A stretch of DNA of 64,000 nucleotides, taken from positions 5,456,001 to 5,520,000 of the forward strand of contig NZ_JAUSVA010000002.1 of assembly GCF_030813695.1 (NCBI RefSeq), in the 5' to 3' direction. The notes under the pieces were generated by a model that ran no database searches, was not told where the DNA came from, and saw nothing but the letters and a program-made list of their open reading frames with translations. Positions 29,988 to 39,166 of this stretch are shown piece by piece. Origin of the DNA: Kitasatospora herbaricolor. GTDB lineage: Bacteria; Actinomycetota; Actinomycetes; Streptomycetales; Streptomycetaceae. Position 1 is the stretch's first letter; every line of letters starts with the position of its first letter. Position numbers and translations under genes: made by a program.

Positions 29988-30431
29988 TCAGCCGCGCTCG
30001 GTGCCCGCGGCGGTGCCGGTGAGCGCCTGGTCGTCCGCGGCCCGGCGCTGCGGCGGGATGACCTCGCTGATCGCCTCGCCGACGAGGGCGAGCAGTTCGG
30101 CGAGCCGGTCGAGGTGGTCGGGCAGCTCGGCCAGCGAGACGATCCGCTCGCCGTCGGGCCCGGCCACGCAGAACAGGTCGATCGGGCCGAGGTGCTTCTC
30201 CGCGGTGTCGACCAGGGCGGCCACGTCGCTGGGGCGGTGGATGTCGCCGCACACCCCGACCACCGGGCAGCCCGGGCGGTCGAGTTCGGCGGCGAGGTCC
30301 TCGGCCCGGTTGGGGTGCTGGTCGGCGATGAGCACCCCGGCGGCGCCGGCGGCCGTGAACCGGCGGGCCAGGTCGGCGCCCGAACCGCCGTCCAGTACCG
30401 CGATGACCACCACTGCCCCGGCTACCCGCAT
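29988..30431 (-). CDS. Short SDR-like Rossmann protein (half-length)
   Basis: 147 aa. GAVVVIAVLDGGSGADLARRF, IADQHPNRAED and a CVAGPDG segment follow the first strands of a short-chain dehydrogenase. The chain ends before the catalytic Ser and YxxxK, so it is about half the family length and cannot be a normal dehydrogenase. ATG 30431 has a strong GGGAGGAG site and codon bias is normal, so it looks like a real small protein rather than fresh debris. Divergent from the P450. Confidence 0.65.
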   Translation of the reverse strand: MRVAGAVVVIAVLDGGSGADLARRFTAAGAAGVLIADQHPNRAEDLAAELDRPGCPVVGVCGDIHRPSDVAALVDTAEKHLGPIDLFCVAGPDGERIVSLAELPDHLDRLAELLALVGEAISEVIPPQRRAADDQALTGTAAGTERG

Positions 30432-30566
30432 GGGTGCGCTCCTCCCTGTGGGCGACACCGCACCGGCGCCCACCAAAGACATGTCGGAGGATCCTAGGCA
30501 CGTCACGACCCTCCGCAACAGGGATTACCCATCAGGTGACCAGGCTCACGCCTGCCGGCCACCGGA

Positions 30567-30572
30567 TACGGT
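30567..30572 (+). promoter_or_regulatory. -10 box TACGGT, leaderless layout (P450)
   Basis: Ends 6 nt before the ATG at 30579. Confidence 0.5.
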
Positions 30573-30578
30573 CAGGAC

Positions 30579-31832
<1,254 letters not shown>

Positions 31833-31971
31833 CCGGCCGGGAAACGCTGACGGCGTGTCGGACAGGATCGCTCACGGACGCTCAGAACACGCATCAATAC
31901 GGACAAATGGGCGTGGTTTGTGAACGATCCGCCGACTGTCGTAATTTCCGTGTGATGTATGCGATATGAGC

Positions 31972-32001
31972 TTGTGATTGATGTGAGGATCTGTCTACTC
32001 T
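31972..32001 (+). promoter_or_regulatory. Promoter of the riboswitch-rpf transcript
   Basis: -35 TTGTGA (31972-31977), 18-bp spacer, -10 TACTCT (31996-32001). Start point would be near 32008, giving a leader of about 225 nt that holds the riboswitch. Confidence 0.6.
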
Positions 32002-32019
32002 CCCTGGTGTTCGCAGCTG

Positions 32020-32230
32020 CGAACACCCGTGCGCGGAACGCCGAGTCCTGCCCGCCGCGCGTCCGGGAAACCGACCAGACCCTTGGGCAGGGGCGGGGGA
32101 CCCAGGATTTTCTGCCGTTCCCCACGGCTTGGGGTGAAGCCGCATCAGGTGGAAGAAGGATTCCGCCCGAGGCGGCCGGGCCACCTCCCGGTCCGAACCC
32201 GACAGCTCACCTCGCAGGCGTGCGGAGAGG
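32020..32230 (+). ncRNA. c-di-AMP (ydaO-yuaA type) riboswitch
   Basis: The leader carries the conserved blocks of the ydaO aptamer in order: CGGGGGACCCAGG (near 32095), GGGGTGAAGCCGC (32131-32143), GAAGAAGGATTCCGCCC (32152-32168), and CCGAACCCGACAGCTCACCT (32193-32212), followed by CGCAGGCGTGCGGAGAGG. In Streptomyces this class sits upstream of rpfA and other cell-wall hydrolases and turns them off when c-di-AMP is high. The final GGAGAGG probably acts as the ribosome site of the next gene. Edges are approximate. Confidence 0.88.
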
Positions 32231-32233
32231 GAC

Positions 32234-33178
32234 ATGTCCATGCTGTTCGTTGGTAACGGTCGTCACCGTCGTCGTACCCAGGCCGAGAAGGCGATCGCCG
32301 TGGCGGGCGTCGCCGGGGTCGGACTCGCGATGCCGCTCCTCGCCGCCACCGGCGCCCACGCGGCCCCCGTGTCCGTCTGGGACAAGGTCGCCCAGTGCGA
32401 GAGCGGCGGGAACTGGAGCATCAACACCGGCAACGGGTACTACGGCGGACTCCAGTTCAGCCAGAGCACCTGGAAGGCCTACGGCGGCGGCCAGTACGCC
32501 CCGCAGGCGCACAAGGCCAGCAAGGGCCAGCAGATCGCCGTCGCGGAGAAGGTCCTCTCCTCGCAGGGCCCGGGTGCCTGGCCGGTCTGCTCGGTCAAGG
32601 CCGGCCTGACGAAGGGCGGCGCCTCCGCCCAGGTCGACACCGCCGACGCCACCACGCAGAGCGCCTCGCAGGACGCCGGCACCCGGAGCGTGCAGCCCGC
32701 TCCCGCCGCCAAGCCCGCCAAGCCGGCGCAGTCGAAGCCGGCCCGGGCCACCCGGGCGAAGGTCTCGACGGACGGCCAGGGCTCCCCGTCCGGCCGCGGC
32801 GAGGCCCAGGACCCGGACTTCTCCGGCCGCACCGGCTGGGACGCGGCCAACAAGGTCTTCTGGTACCAGGTGGACGGCGGCTGGCACTGGACGAGCCACC
32901 AGGACGTCTACGACCGCCACGCCGACGACGACACGCCGCAGGCCCGTACCGCCGCCGCGGCCGCCCCCGCGGCCGAGGCCGCTCCCGCCGCGCCGGTCAC
33001 CCCCGCCGCCGCGACGACCGGCCGGGCCTACACCGTCCAGCCCGGCGACACCCTCGGCGGGATCGCCGGCAGCCAGGGCGTGGCCGGCGGCTGGGGCGCG
33101 CTGTACGACGGCAACCGCACCGTGGTGGGCGGCGACCCGGACCTCATCCTGCCGGGCCAGGTCCTGAACCTCGGCTGA
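32234..33178 (+). CDS. rpfA: Resuscitation-promoting factor with LysM domain
   Basis: 314-aa secreted muralytic enzyme. Signal peptide about residues 1-42 (RHRRRTQAEK, then a hydrophobic stretch ending GAHA). Rpf transglycosylase-like domain about 43-120 with WDKVAQCESGGNW (catalytic Glu56, Cys55) and GGLQFSQSTWKAYGG. A flexible Ala/Lys-rich middle; C-terminal LysM (YTVQPGDTLGGIAG, about 264-314) for peptidoglycan binding. Control by the c-di-AMP riboswitch fits a spore-germination/growth role. ATG 32234 is used; ATG 32240 is also possible. Confidence 0.93.
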   Translation: MSMLFVGNGRHRRRTQAEKAIAVAGVAGVGLAMPLLAATGAHAAPVSVWDKVAQCESGGNWSINTGNGYYGGLQFSQSTWKAYGGGQYAPQAHKASKGQQIAVAEKVLSSQGPGAWPVCSVKAGLTKGGASAQVDTADATTQSASQDAGTRSVQPAPAAKPAKPAQSKPARATRAKVSTDGQGSPSGRGEAQDPDFSGRTGWDAANKVFWYQVDGGWHWTSHQDVYDRHADDDTPQARTAAAAAPAAEAAPAAPVTPAAATTGRAYTVQPGDTLGGIAGSQGVAGGWGALYDGNRTVVGGDPDLILPGQVLNLG

Positions 33179-33339
33179 GCACGGCGCGCGGGGCCGTGCC
33201 GTCCGGTACGGCCCCCTTCGCCCCCTTTCGCCCCGCTCCGGGTGCATCCCGTGGGGCATCCAGGTGAACTACCGGCGGGTAGCCGGGCCACACGCTGAGA
33301 CGGGACCGAGGTCGACGTGGCCGGGAGAGCCCGTGCGGT

Positions 33340-33345
33340 TAGGCT
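33340..33345 (+). promoter_or_regulatory. -10 box TAGGCT of eno
   Basis: Gives a leader of about 72 nt before the eno GTG. -35 not clear. Confidence 0.4.
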
Positions 33346-33423
33346 CTGGTCGTAACGACTCCGCAATCGTCCGCCGGACTCCACAACGGTCCGCGGATAC
33401 CTGCTTCCGCTAGGAGATGCCTC

Positions 33424-34710
33424 GTGCCGTCCATTGATGTCGTCGTAGCCCGTGAGATTCTCGACTCGCGTGGCAACCCCACGGTCGAGGTCGAGGTCGG
33501 CCTCGACGACGGCAGCACCGGCCGTGCCGCTGTCCCGTCCGGCGCCTCCACCGGTGCCTTCGAGGCGCTCGAACTGCGCGACGGCGACAAGAACCGCTAC
33601 TTCGGCAAGGGCGTGGAGAAGGCCGTCCTGGCCGTCATCGAGCAGATCGGCCCGGAGCTCGTCGGCTACGACGCCACCGAGCAGCGCCTGATCGACCAGG
33701 CCATGCTCGACCTGGACGCCACCCCGGACAAGTCCTCGCTCGGCGCCAACGCCATCCTCGGCGTCTCGCTCGCCGTGGCGCACGCCGCCTCCGAGGCCTC
33801 GGACCTGCCGCTGTTCCGCTACCTCGGCGGTCCCAACGCGCACGTCCTGCCCGTCCCGATGATGAACATCCTCAACGGCGGCTCGCACGCGGACTCCAAC
33901 GTCGACATCCAGGAGTTCATGATCGCTCCGATCGGCGCGGAGTCCTTCTCCGAGGCCGTCCGCTGGGGCGTCGAGGTCTACCACACGCTCAAGGGCGTGC
34001 TGAAGGAGCGCGGCCTCTCCACCGGTCTGGGCGACGAGGGCGGCTTCGCCCCGAACCTGGACAGCAACCGCGAGGCGCTCGACCTCATCGTCGAGGCCAT
34101 CAAGAAGGCCGGCTACGTGCCCGGCAAGGACGTCGCGCTGGCGCTGGACGTCGCCGCCTCCGAGTTCTTCAAGGACGGCGCCTACCAGTTCGAGGGCAAG
34201 GGCCTCACCTCGGCCGAGCTCATCGACTACTACGCCGACCTGGTCGCCTCGTACCCGCTGGTCTCCATCGAGGACCCGCTGGACGAGCAGGACTGGGACG
34301 GCTGGAAGGCCATGACCGTCAAGCTCGGCGACAAGGTCCAGCTGGTCGGCGACGACCTGTTCGTCACCAACCCGGTCCGCCTCGCCAAGGGCATCGAGAC
34401 CGGCACCGCCAACGCGCTGCTGGTGAAGGTCAACCAGATCGGCTCGCTCACCGAGACCCTGGACGCCGTCGAGCTGGCCCAGCGCAACGGCTACCGCTGC
34501 ATGATGTCGCACCGCTCCGGCGAGACCGAGGACGTCACCATCGCCGACCTCGCCGTCGCCACCAACTGCGGCCAGATCAAGACCGGCGCCCCGGCCCGCT
34601 CCGAGCGCGTCGCCAAGTACAACCAGCTGCTGCGCATCGAGGAGATCCTCGACGACGCCGCCGAGTACGCCGGCCGGGGCGCCTTCCCGCGCTACAAGTA
34701 CGAGGCCTGA
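33424..34710 (+). CDS. eno: Enolase
   Basis: 428 aa; interconverts 2-phosphoglycerate and PEP. Clear landmarks: ILDSRGNPTVEVEV near the start, MMNILNGGSHADSNVDIQEF, SIEDPLDEQDW (metal ligands), GDDLFVTNP and SHRSGETEDV. Standard length. GTG start after TAGGAG. Heads a likely transcription unit with the divIC-like gene behind a terminator region. Confidence 0.99.
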   Translation: MPSIDVVVAREILDSRGNPTVEVEVGLDDGSTGRAAVPSGASTGAFEALELRDGDKNRYFGKGVEKAVLAVIEQIGPELVGYDATEQRLIDQAMLDLDATPDKSSLGANAILGVSLAVAHAASEASDLPLFRYLGGPNAHVLPVPMMNILNGGSHADSNVDIQEFMIAPIGAESFSEAVRWGVEVYHTLKGVLKERGLSTGLGDEGGFAPNLDSNREALDLIVEAIKKAGYVPGKDVALALDVAASEFFKDGAYQFEGKGLTSAELIDYYADLVASYPLVSIEDPLDEQDWDGWKAMTVKLGDKVQLVGDDLFVTNPVRLAKGIETGTANALLVKVNQIGSLTETLDAVELAQRNGYRCMMSHRSGETEDVTIADLAVATNCGQIKTGAPARSERVAKYNQLLRIEEILDDAAEYAGRGAFPRYKYEA

Positions 34711-34718
34711 TCCCGCCA

Positions 34719-34765
34719 CGAGGGCCGACGCCCTCGGCGGGAGACGCCCCCGGAGCACGGGGGCG
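34719..34765 (+). terminator. Two hairpins after eno
   Basis: CGAGGGC/GCCCTCG (34719-34736) and CGCCCCC/GGGGGCG (34745-34765), both directly after the stop. Confidence 0.55.
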
Positions 34766-34852
34766 GACACACAGCCGCTGCACCGGTGCCCCGGCTCTCA
34801 CCCCGTAGGGTGGGGGCCGGGGCACCGGCGCGACCAGGAGGGGTAACGGGAG

Positions 34853-35341
34853 ATGGCAGGCTGGAAGATTCCGGGCTTCGCGGCGCGCCCGCGATTCACG
34901 AGCCGGGCGACCGTGCTCGTCCTGGTGCTCTGCTCCCTGGTGGCGATCCTCGCCTACCCCACCCGCCAGTTCATCTCCCAGCGCTCGGAGATCTCCGCCC
35001 AGCGCGCCCGGGCCGAGCACGCCCGGCAGCAGGTCGAGCAGCTCCGCCGGGAGAAGGCCCGCTGGCAGGACCCGGAGTTCGTCAAGGCGCAGGCCCGGGC
35101 CCGGCTGCACTACGCGATGCCGGGGGAGACCCCGTTCATCTCCGTGGACCCGGCCGCCGGCGCCACCAAGTCCTCCTCCTCGGCCGGCGCAGCCGGCCCG
35201 GCGAAAGCCGCCAAGCCCTGGTACGCGAGCGTCTGGGACTCCGTGGACGCCGCCGACACGGCCGCCCTGGCCCCGCCCGCGGCCCCGGCCGCCGCCCCCG
35301 CCCCTGCCCCCGCTAGAGACAGCTCTCCCCATGACCACTGA
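34853..35341 (+). CDS. FtsB/DivIC family septum-formation protein
   Basis: 162-aa bitopic division protein. A short cytoplasmic N-terminus, one transmembrane helix (about residues 20-40), a coiled coil (SEISAQRARAEHARQQVEQL) and the family YAMPGETPF-like motif; an Ala/Pro tail follows. Stabilises the FtsL/FtsQ complex at septa. The gene lies downstream of eno as in other actinobacteria. RBS GGAGGGG. It overlaps the next gene by 11 nt. Confidence 0.92.
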   Translation: MAGWKIPGFAARPRFTSRATVLVLVLCSLVAILAYPTRQFISQRSEISAQRARAEHARQQVEQLRREKARWQDPEFVKAQARARLHYAMPGETPFISVDPAAGATKSSSSAGAAGPAKAAKPWYASVWDSVDAADTAALAPPAAPAAAPAPAPARDSSPHDH

Positions 35342-35996
35342 GAACACCCCCTCCGCCTCCGCCGCCACCCCCGGTGCGGCCGTCGCGGACTCCGACGTCG
35401 CCGCGATCGCCGCCCAGCTCGGACGGGTTCCGCGCGGCCTGCGCGGCGTCGCCCACCGCTGCCCCTGCGGCAACCCGGACGTCGTGGAGACGGCCCCCCG
35501 CCTCGCGGACGGCACGCCGTTCCCCACCCTCTACTACCTGACCTGCCCCAAGGCCGCCTCGCTGATCGGCACCCTGGAGGCGGACGGCGTGATGAAGGAG
35601 CAGACCGCCCGGCTCGCCGAGGACCCGGAACTGGCCGCCGCCTACCGGTCGGCGCACGAGGACTACATCGCCCGCCGGGACGCGATCGAGGTGCTGGAGA
35701 ACTTCCCCAGCGCCGGCGGCATGCCGGACCGGGTGAAGTGCCTGCACGTGCTGGTCGGCCACTCGCTGGCGGCCGGGCCCGGGGTCAACCCGCTCGGCGA
35801 CGAGGCGATCGGGATGCTGGAGGACTGGTGGGCCAAGGGCCCGTGCGTCTCCGCCGCCGAGGTGGCCGAGAGCGCCGCCCGGGTCGCCGAGCAGCGGGCC
35901 ACCGCCGAGGACCACGCGGCCGTGATCGCCGCCAAGGAGCAGCTGGCGGCCGAGCGCGCCGCGAAGAAGCGCGCGGCCGAGGAGGAGGGCGCATGA
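35331..35996 (+). CDS. DUF501 family protein
   Basis: 221-aa protein of unknown function, conserved between divIC and ppx. Conserved block CPCGNPDVVETAPRLADGTP and FPTLYYLTCPKA, then MPDRVKCLHVLVGHSLA; the His and Cys residues could bind metal. The C-terminal 45 residues are an Ala/Glu/Lys helix. Overlaps both neighbours (11 nt and 4 nt), so it is translated as part of an operon. Confidence 0.93.
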   Translation: MTTENTPSASAATPGAAVADSDVAAIAAQLGRVPRGLRGVAHRCPCGNPDVVETAPRLADGTPFPTLYYLTCPKAASLIGTLEADGVMKEQTARLAEDPELAAAYRSAHEDYIARRDAIEVLENFPSAGGMPDRVKCLHVLVGHSLAAGPGVNPLGDEAIGMLEDWWAKGPCVSAAEVAESAARVAEQRATAEDHAAVIAAKEQLAAERAAKKRAAEEEGA

Positions 35997-36937
35997 CCAC
36001 CACCAGGGTGGCCGCGATCGACTGCGGCACCAACTCGATCCGCCTGCTGGTCGCCGACCTCGACCCGGAGACCGGTGCGATCACCGACCTCGACCGCCGG
36101 ATGGTCATCAACCGGCTCGGCCAGGGCGTCGACCGGACCGGCCGGCTCGCCCCCGAGGCGCTGGAGCGGACCTTCGCGGCCTGCCGCGAGTACGCCGAGG
36201 TGATCAGCTCCTACGGGGTCGCTCCGGAGCGGATCCGCTTCGTGGCGACCAGCGCCTCGCGCGACGCCGAGAACAGCGACGAGTACACCGAGGGCGTCCG
36301 GGGCATCCTGGGCGTGGCCCCCGAGGTGGTCAGCGGGGACGAGGAGGCGCGGCTCTCCTTCGTCGGCGCGACCAAGGAGCTCACCGGCGGTCAGTTCCCC
36401 TCGCCCTACCTGGTCTTCGACCTGGGCGGCGGCTCCACCGAGTTCGTGCTGGGCACGGACGACGTGCAGGCGGCCCGCTCGGTGGACATCGGCTGCGTCC
36501 GGCTCACCGAGCGCCACTTCGCCGGCGCCGAGCTGCCCACGCTGGGGCAGATCTCCGCCGCCAAGGCGCACATCCGGGGCGAGCTGGACAAGGCCGCCGA
36601 GGACGTCCGGCTGACCGGGGCGGCCACCCTGGTCGGCCTGGCCGGCACCGTCACCACGGTGTCCGCGATCGCACTGGAGCTGCCCGAGTACGACTCGGAG
36701 CGGATCCACCACTCGCGGATCTCGCGCGACCAGGTCGCGGAGATCGCCGGGCGGCTGCTGGCCTCCACGCACGCCGAGCGCGCGGCGATCCCCGCCATGC
36801 ATCCGGGGCGGGTCGACGTGATCGCGGCCGGTGCGCTGGAGCTGCTGGAGATCATGGGGCGGACCGGCGCCGCCGAGGTGGTCGTCAGCGAGCACGACAT
36901 CCTGGACGGCATCGCCTGGAGCGTCGTCCGGGCCTGA
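35993..36937 (+). CDS. ppx: Exopolyphosphatase / pppGpp phosphatase
   Basis: 314 aa of the Ppx/GppA (actin-like ATPase) superfamily. AIDCGTNSIRLLVAD is the phosphate-1 motif; VFDLGGGSTEFVLG the phosphate-2 motif; GLAGTVTTVSAI the adenosine-type motif. The length corresponds to short actinobacterial Ppx1. Degrades polyphosphate and may hydrolyse pppGpp. ATG overlaps the DUF501 stop (ATGA). Confidence 0.93.
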   Translation: MTTTRVAAIDCGTNSIRLLVADLDPETGAITDLDRRMVINRLGQGVDRTGRLAPEALERTFAACREYAEVISSYGVAPERIRFVATSASRDAENSDEYTEGVRGILGVAPEVVSGDEEARLSFVGATKELTGGQFPSPYLVFDLGGGSTEFVLGTDDVQAARSVDIGCVRLTERHFAGAELPTLGQISAAKAHIRGELDKAAEDVRLTGAATLVGLAGTVTTVSAIALELPEYDSERIHHSRISRDQVAEIAGRLLASTHAERAAIPAMHPGRVDVIAAGALELLEIMGRTGAAEVVVSEHDILDGIAWSVVRA

Positions 36938-37083
36938 CGGCCGGGTGCCCTCCGGGCCCCGTCCGAGTCCGACCTGCGGGCCCCTGTCGGCCCCGCCCGC
37001 CCCTTGCGGGGCTTACGTTTCCGGCCCCGGAGCGCCTGATCGGCGCCCGGGGCCGCGCCGCGCGCGGGGCCGGGCGAGAAAGT

Positions 37084-37101
37084 TCGTGAATTTCTTCACA
37101 T
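37084..37101. promoter_or_regulatory. Rex-type operator
   Basis: TCGTGAATTTCTTCACAT matches the Rex consensus TTGTGAA-N4-TTCACAA at 12 of 14 positions, with perfect GTGAA/TTCAC arms. Rex senses NADH/NAD and represses respiratory genes including ndh in Streptomyces. It lies about 330 bp before ndh, implying an upstream promoter. Confidence 0.7.
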
Positions 37102-37416
37102 GGCGATCCCCGCTTTCGGTGCACTGAGGGGTCCGCTACGTCCGATATGTGGGACCGAAGGTCGTCCGCAGGCGTAGGCCGCTGGTTCGCAGGCCGTCCC
37201 GCGCTCCGGCGGTGGAATCGCAATCGGCAGTGGGGAACCCAAGCGCCGCACGGATCGTTGCTGCTCACGCGGGTCGATCGAACGATTGTGCTCACAGGCA
37301 ACAGCTGTTACGAGTGAGCGGAAGTCCCGCCCCGCCCCGAGTGGCCGCGTAGTGTAGCACAGGGTGTCCAGACCCCTGTGACGGGCCTCACGAAGGGCGC
37401 CTCGGACGGTGCTGGA

Positions 37417-37422
37417 TACTTT
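37417..37422 (+). promoter_or_regulatory. -10 box TACTTT, leaderless layout (ndh)
   Basis: Ends 5 nt before the ATG at 37428. Confidence 0.45.
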
Positions 37423-37427
37423 CGGAT

Positions 37428-38795
37428 ATGAGCACCACGGAGCGTCCTCGCATCCTCATTGTCGGCGGTGGTTACGTCGGCCTGTATGCCGCGATGCGCA
37501 TCCTCAAGAAGATGCGCTACGGGGAGGCGACCGTCACGGTCGTCGACCCGCGGTCGTACATGACGTACCTGCCCTTCCTCCCCGAGGCGGCCGGCGGCAA
37601 CGTCGCGCCTCGCAACCTCGTCGCGCCGCTGCGCAGCGCCCTCAAGAACGCGGAGGTGCTCACCGGTCACGTGACCGGCGTGGACCACGCGCGCAAGGTC
37701 GCCACCATCGCGCCGCCGGCCGGCGGGACCTACGAGCTGCCCTTCGACTACCTCGTCGTGGCCACCGGCTCGGTCTCCCGCACCTTCCCGATCCCCGGCC
37801 TGGCCGAGCACGGCATCGGCATGAAGACGGTCGAAGAGGCGATCAGCCTCCGCAACCACGTCATGGCGCAGCTGGACAAGGCCGAGTCCACCACGGACCC
37901 GGACGTCCGTCGCAAGGCCCTCACCTTCGTGGTCATCGGCGGCGGCTTCGCCGGCGTCGAGACCATCGCCGAGGTCGAGGACATGGCGCGGGACGCGGCG
38001 AAGATCTACAAGACCGTCAGCCGCGACGACATGCGCTTCATCCTGGTGGAGGCGGCCAACCGCATCCTCCCGGAGATGGGCCCGGACCTCGGTCTGTGGA
38101 CCAAGGAAAAGCTCGAAGAGCGCAACATCGAGATCTACATCGAGACCTCGATGGACTCCTGCGTCGACCAGCACGTCGTGCTGAAGAACGGCGTCGAGGC
38201 CGACGCCTCCACCATCGTGTGGACGGCGGGCGTCAAGCCCAACCCGGTCCTGAACCACTTCGGCCTGCCGCTCGGCCCCCGTGGCCACGTCGACACCGCG
38301 CCGACCCTCCAGGTCCAGGGCTTCGACTACGTCTGGGCCGCCGGCGACAACGCCCAGGTGCCTGACCTCGCCGTCGGCGAGGGCGCCTGGTGCCCGCCGA
38401 ACGCGCAGCACGCCGTCCGTCAGGCGATCGTCCTCGGCGACAACGTGATCGCGGGCATGCGGGGCTTCCCGCAGGCCACGTACAAGCACAAGAACCTCGG
38501 TGCGGTGGCCGGTCTCGGCCTGCACAAGGGCGTGGCGATCCTCTTCGGCAAGTACAAGCTGAAGGGCCGTCCGGCCTGGTGGTTCCACCGCCTGTACCAC
38601 GGCAGCCGGGTACCGACCATGAACCGCAAGGTCCGGGTCTTCACCGACTGGACCCTCGCGATGTTCCTCAAGCGCGAGACCGTCGGCCTCGCCGAGATGG
38701 AGAAGCCGTTCGAGGCCTTCCAGGAGGCGACCGCGCCGGCCCCCAAGCCGGTCGAGGCCAAGCCCGCCGAGAAGGAACTCGCCACCAGCAAGTAA
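37428..38795 (+). CDS. ndh: Type II NADH dehydrogenase
   Basis: 455-aa single-subunit, non-proton-pumping NADH:menaquinone oxidoreductase. FAD-binding IVGGGYVGLYAA (residues 10-21), NADH-binding VVIGGGFAGVETIAE, and the second FAD motif DYVWAAGDNAQVPD. The C-terminal amphipathic region (HKGVAILFGKYKLKG, PAWWFHRLYHG) anchors it to the inner leaflet. The Rex-like operator upstream supports redox control. Confidence 0.96.
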   Translation: MSTTERPRILIVGGGYVGLYAAMRILKKMRYGEATVTVVDPRSYMTYLPFLPEAAGGNVAPRNLVAPLRSALKNAEVLTGHVTGVDHARKVATIAPPAGGTYELPFDYLVVATGSVSRTFPIPGLAEHGIGMKTVEEAISLRNHVMAQLDKAESTTDPDVRRKALTFVVIGGGFAGVETIAEVEDMARDAAKIYKTVSRDDMRFILVEAANRILPEMGPDLGLWTKEKLEERNIEIYIETSMDSCVDQHVVLKNGVEADASTIVWTAGVKPNPVLNHFGLPLGPRGHVDTAPTLQVQGFDYVWAAGDNAQVPDLAVGEGAWCPPNAQHAVRQAIVLGDNVIAGMRGFPQATYKHKNLGAVAGLGLHKGVAILFGKYKLKGRPAWWFHRLYHGSRVPTMNRKVRVFTDWTLAMFLKRETVGLAEMEKPFEAFQEATAPAPKPVEAKPAEKELATSK

Positions 38796-38803
38796 CGACC
38801 CGG

Positions 38804-38825
38804 CCCGGGCGTGGGAGCGCCCGGG
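38804..38825 (+). terminator. First hairpin after ndh
   Basis: CCCGGGCG/CGCCCGGG with loop TGGGAG, 9 nt after the stop. Confidence 0.55.
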
Positions 38826-38933
38826 TATGTGTCGGAGGCCCTCCGCCCGGCAGTGTCGCCGGACCACGACCTCCGTGGTGCTCAGCCGGCCGTGCGACCG
38901 GGCGGAGTACAGCAGTAGCGAGACGGACCGATA

Positions 38934-38986
38934 CGAGAAGGACCCCGCCGCCCCCTCCCTCAGGGGCCGAGGCGGGGTCCTTCTCG
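38934..38986 (+). terminator. 16-bp hairpin with internal stem-loop
   Basis: CGAGAAGGACCCCGCC/GGCGGGGTCCTTCTCG around a GC-rich loop that can itself fold. Reads as AAGG...CCTT at the base, as in terminators. Confidence 0.65.
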
Positions 38987-39079
38987 CATGTCCGCCGCCG
39001 CACCGCCGTGGCGTGGCGCCGCGGCGGTGCGCGGGGCGCCCGGGCGGGGCCGTCGAGCGGCCACCGGCCCGGGACGGAC

Positions 39080-39127
39080 GCGGAGGACCCCGCCCCGCCC
39101 CCTCAGGGGCCGGACGAGGTCCTCCGC
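39080..39127 (-). terminator. Terminator of the ABC permease
   Basis: GCGGAGGACC/GGTCCTCCGC with a loop whose sequence (CCCCCTCAGGGGCCG) resembles that of the hairpin at 38934; about 40 nt after the permease stop. Confidence 0.6.
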
Positions 39128-39166
39128 CTCGTGCCGTCCGGTGCGGCGGCGCGCCGCCCGCCCGGC

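Larger units (their letters stand above)
36938..37427. other. 490-bp region before ndh
   Basis: GC-rich near ppx (hairpins near 36960-37075), then a lower-GC part at 37080-37330 with the Rex-like site, a possible 56-codon ORF (37147-37317), and the ndh -10 at 37417. Room for a long ndh leader or a small RNA. Confidence 0.5.
38796..39166. other. Intergenic region with three hairpins (ndh/ABC convergent)
   Basis: 371 bp holding hairpins at 38804-38825, 38934-38986 and 39080-39127. Nothing coding seen. Confidence 0.55.
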
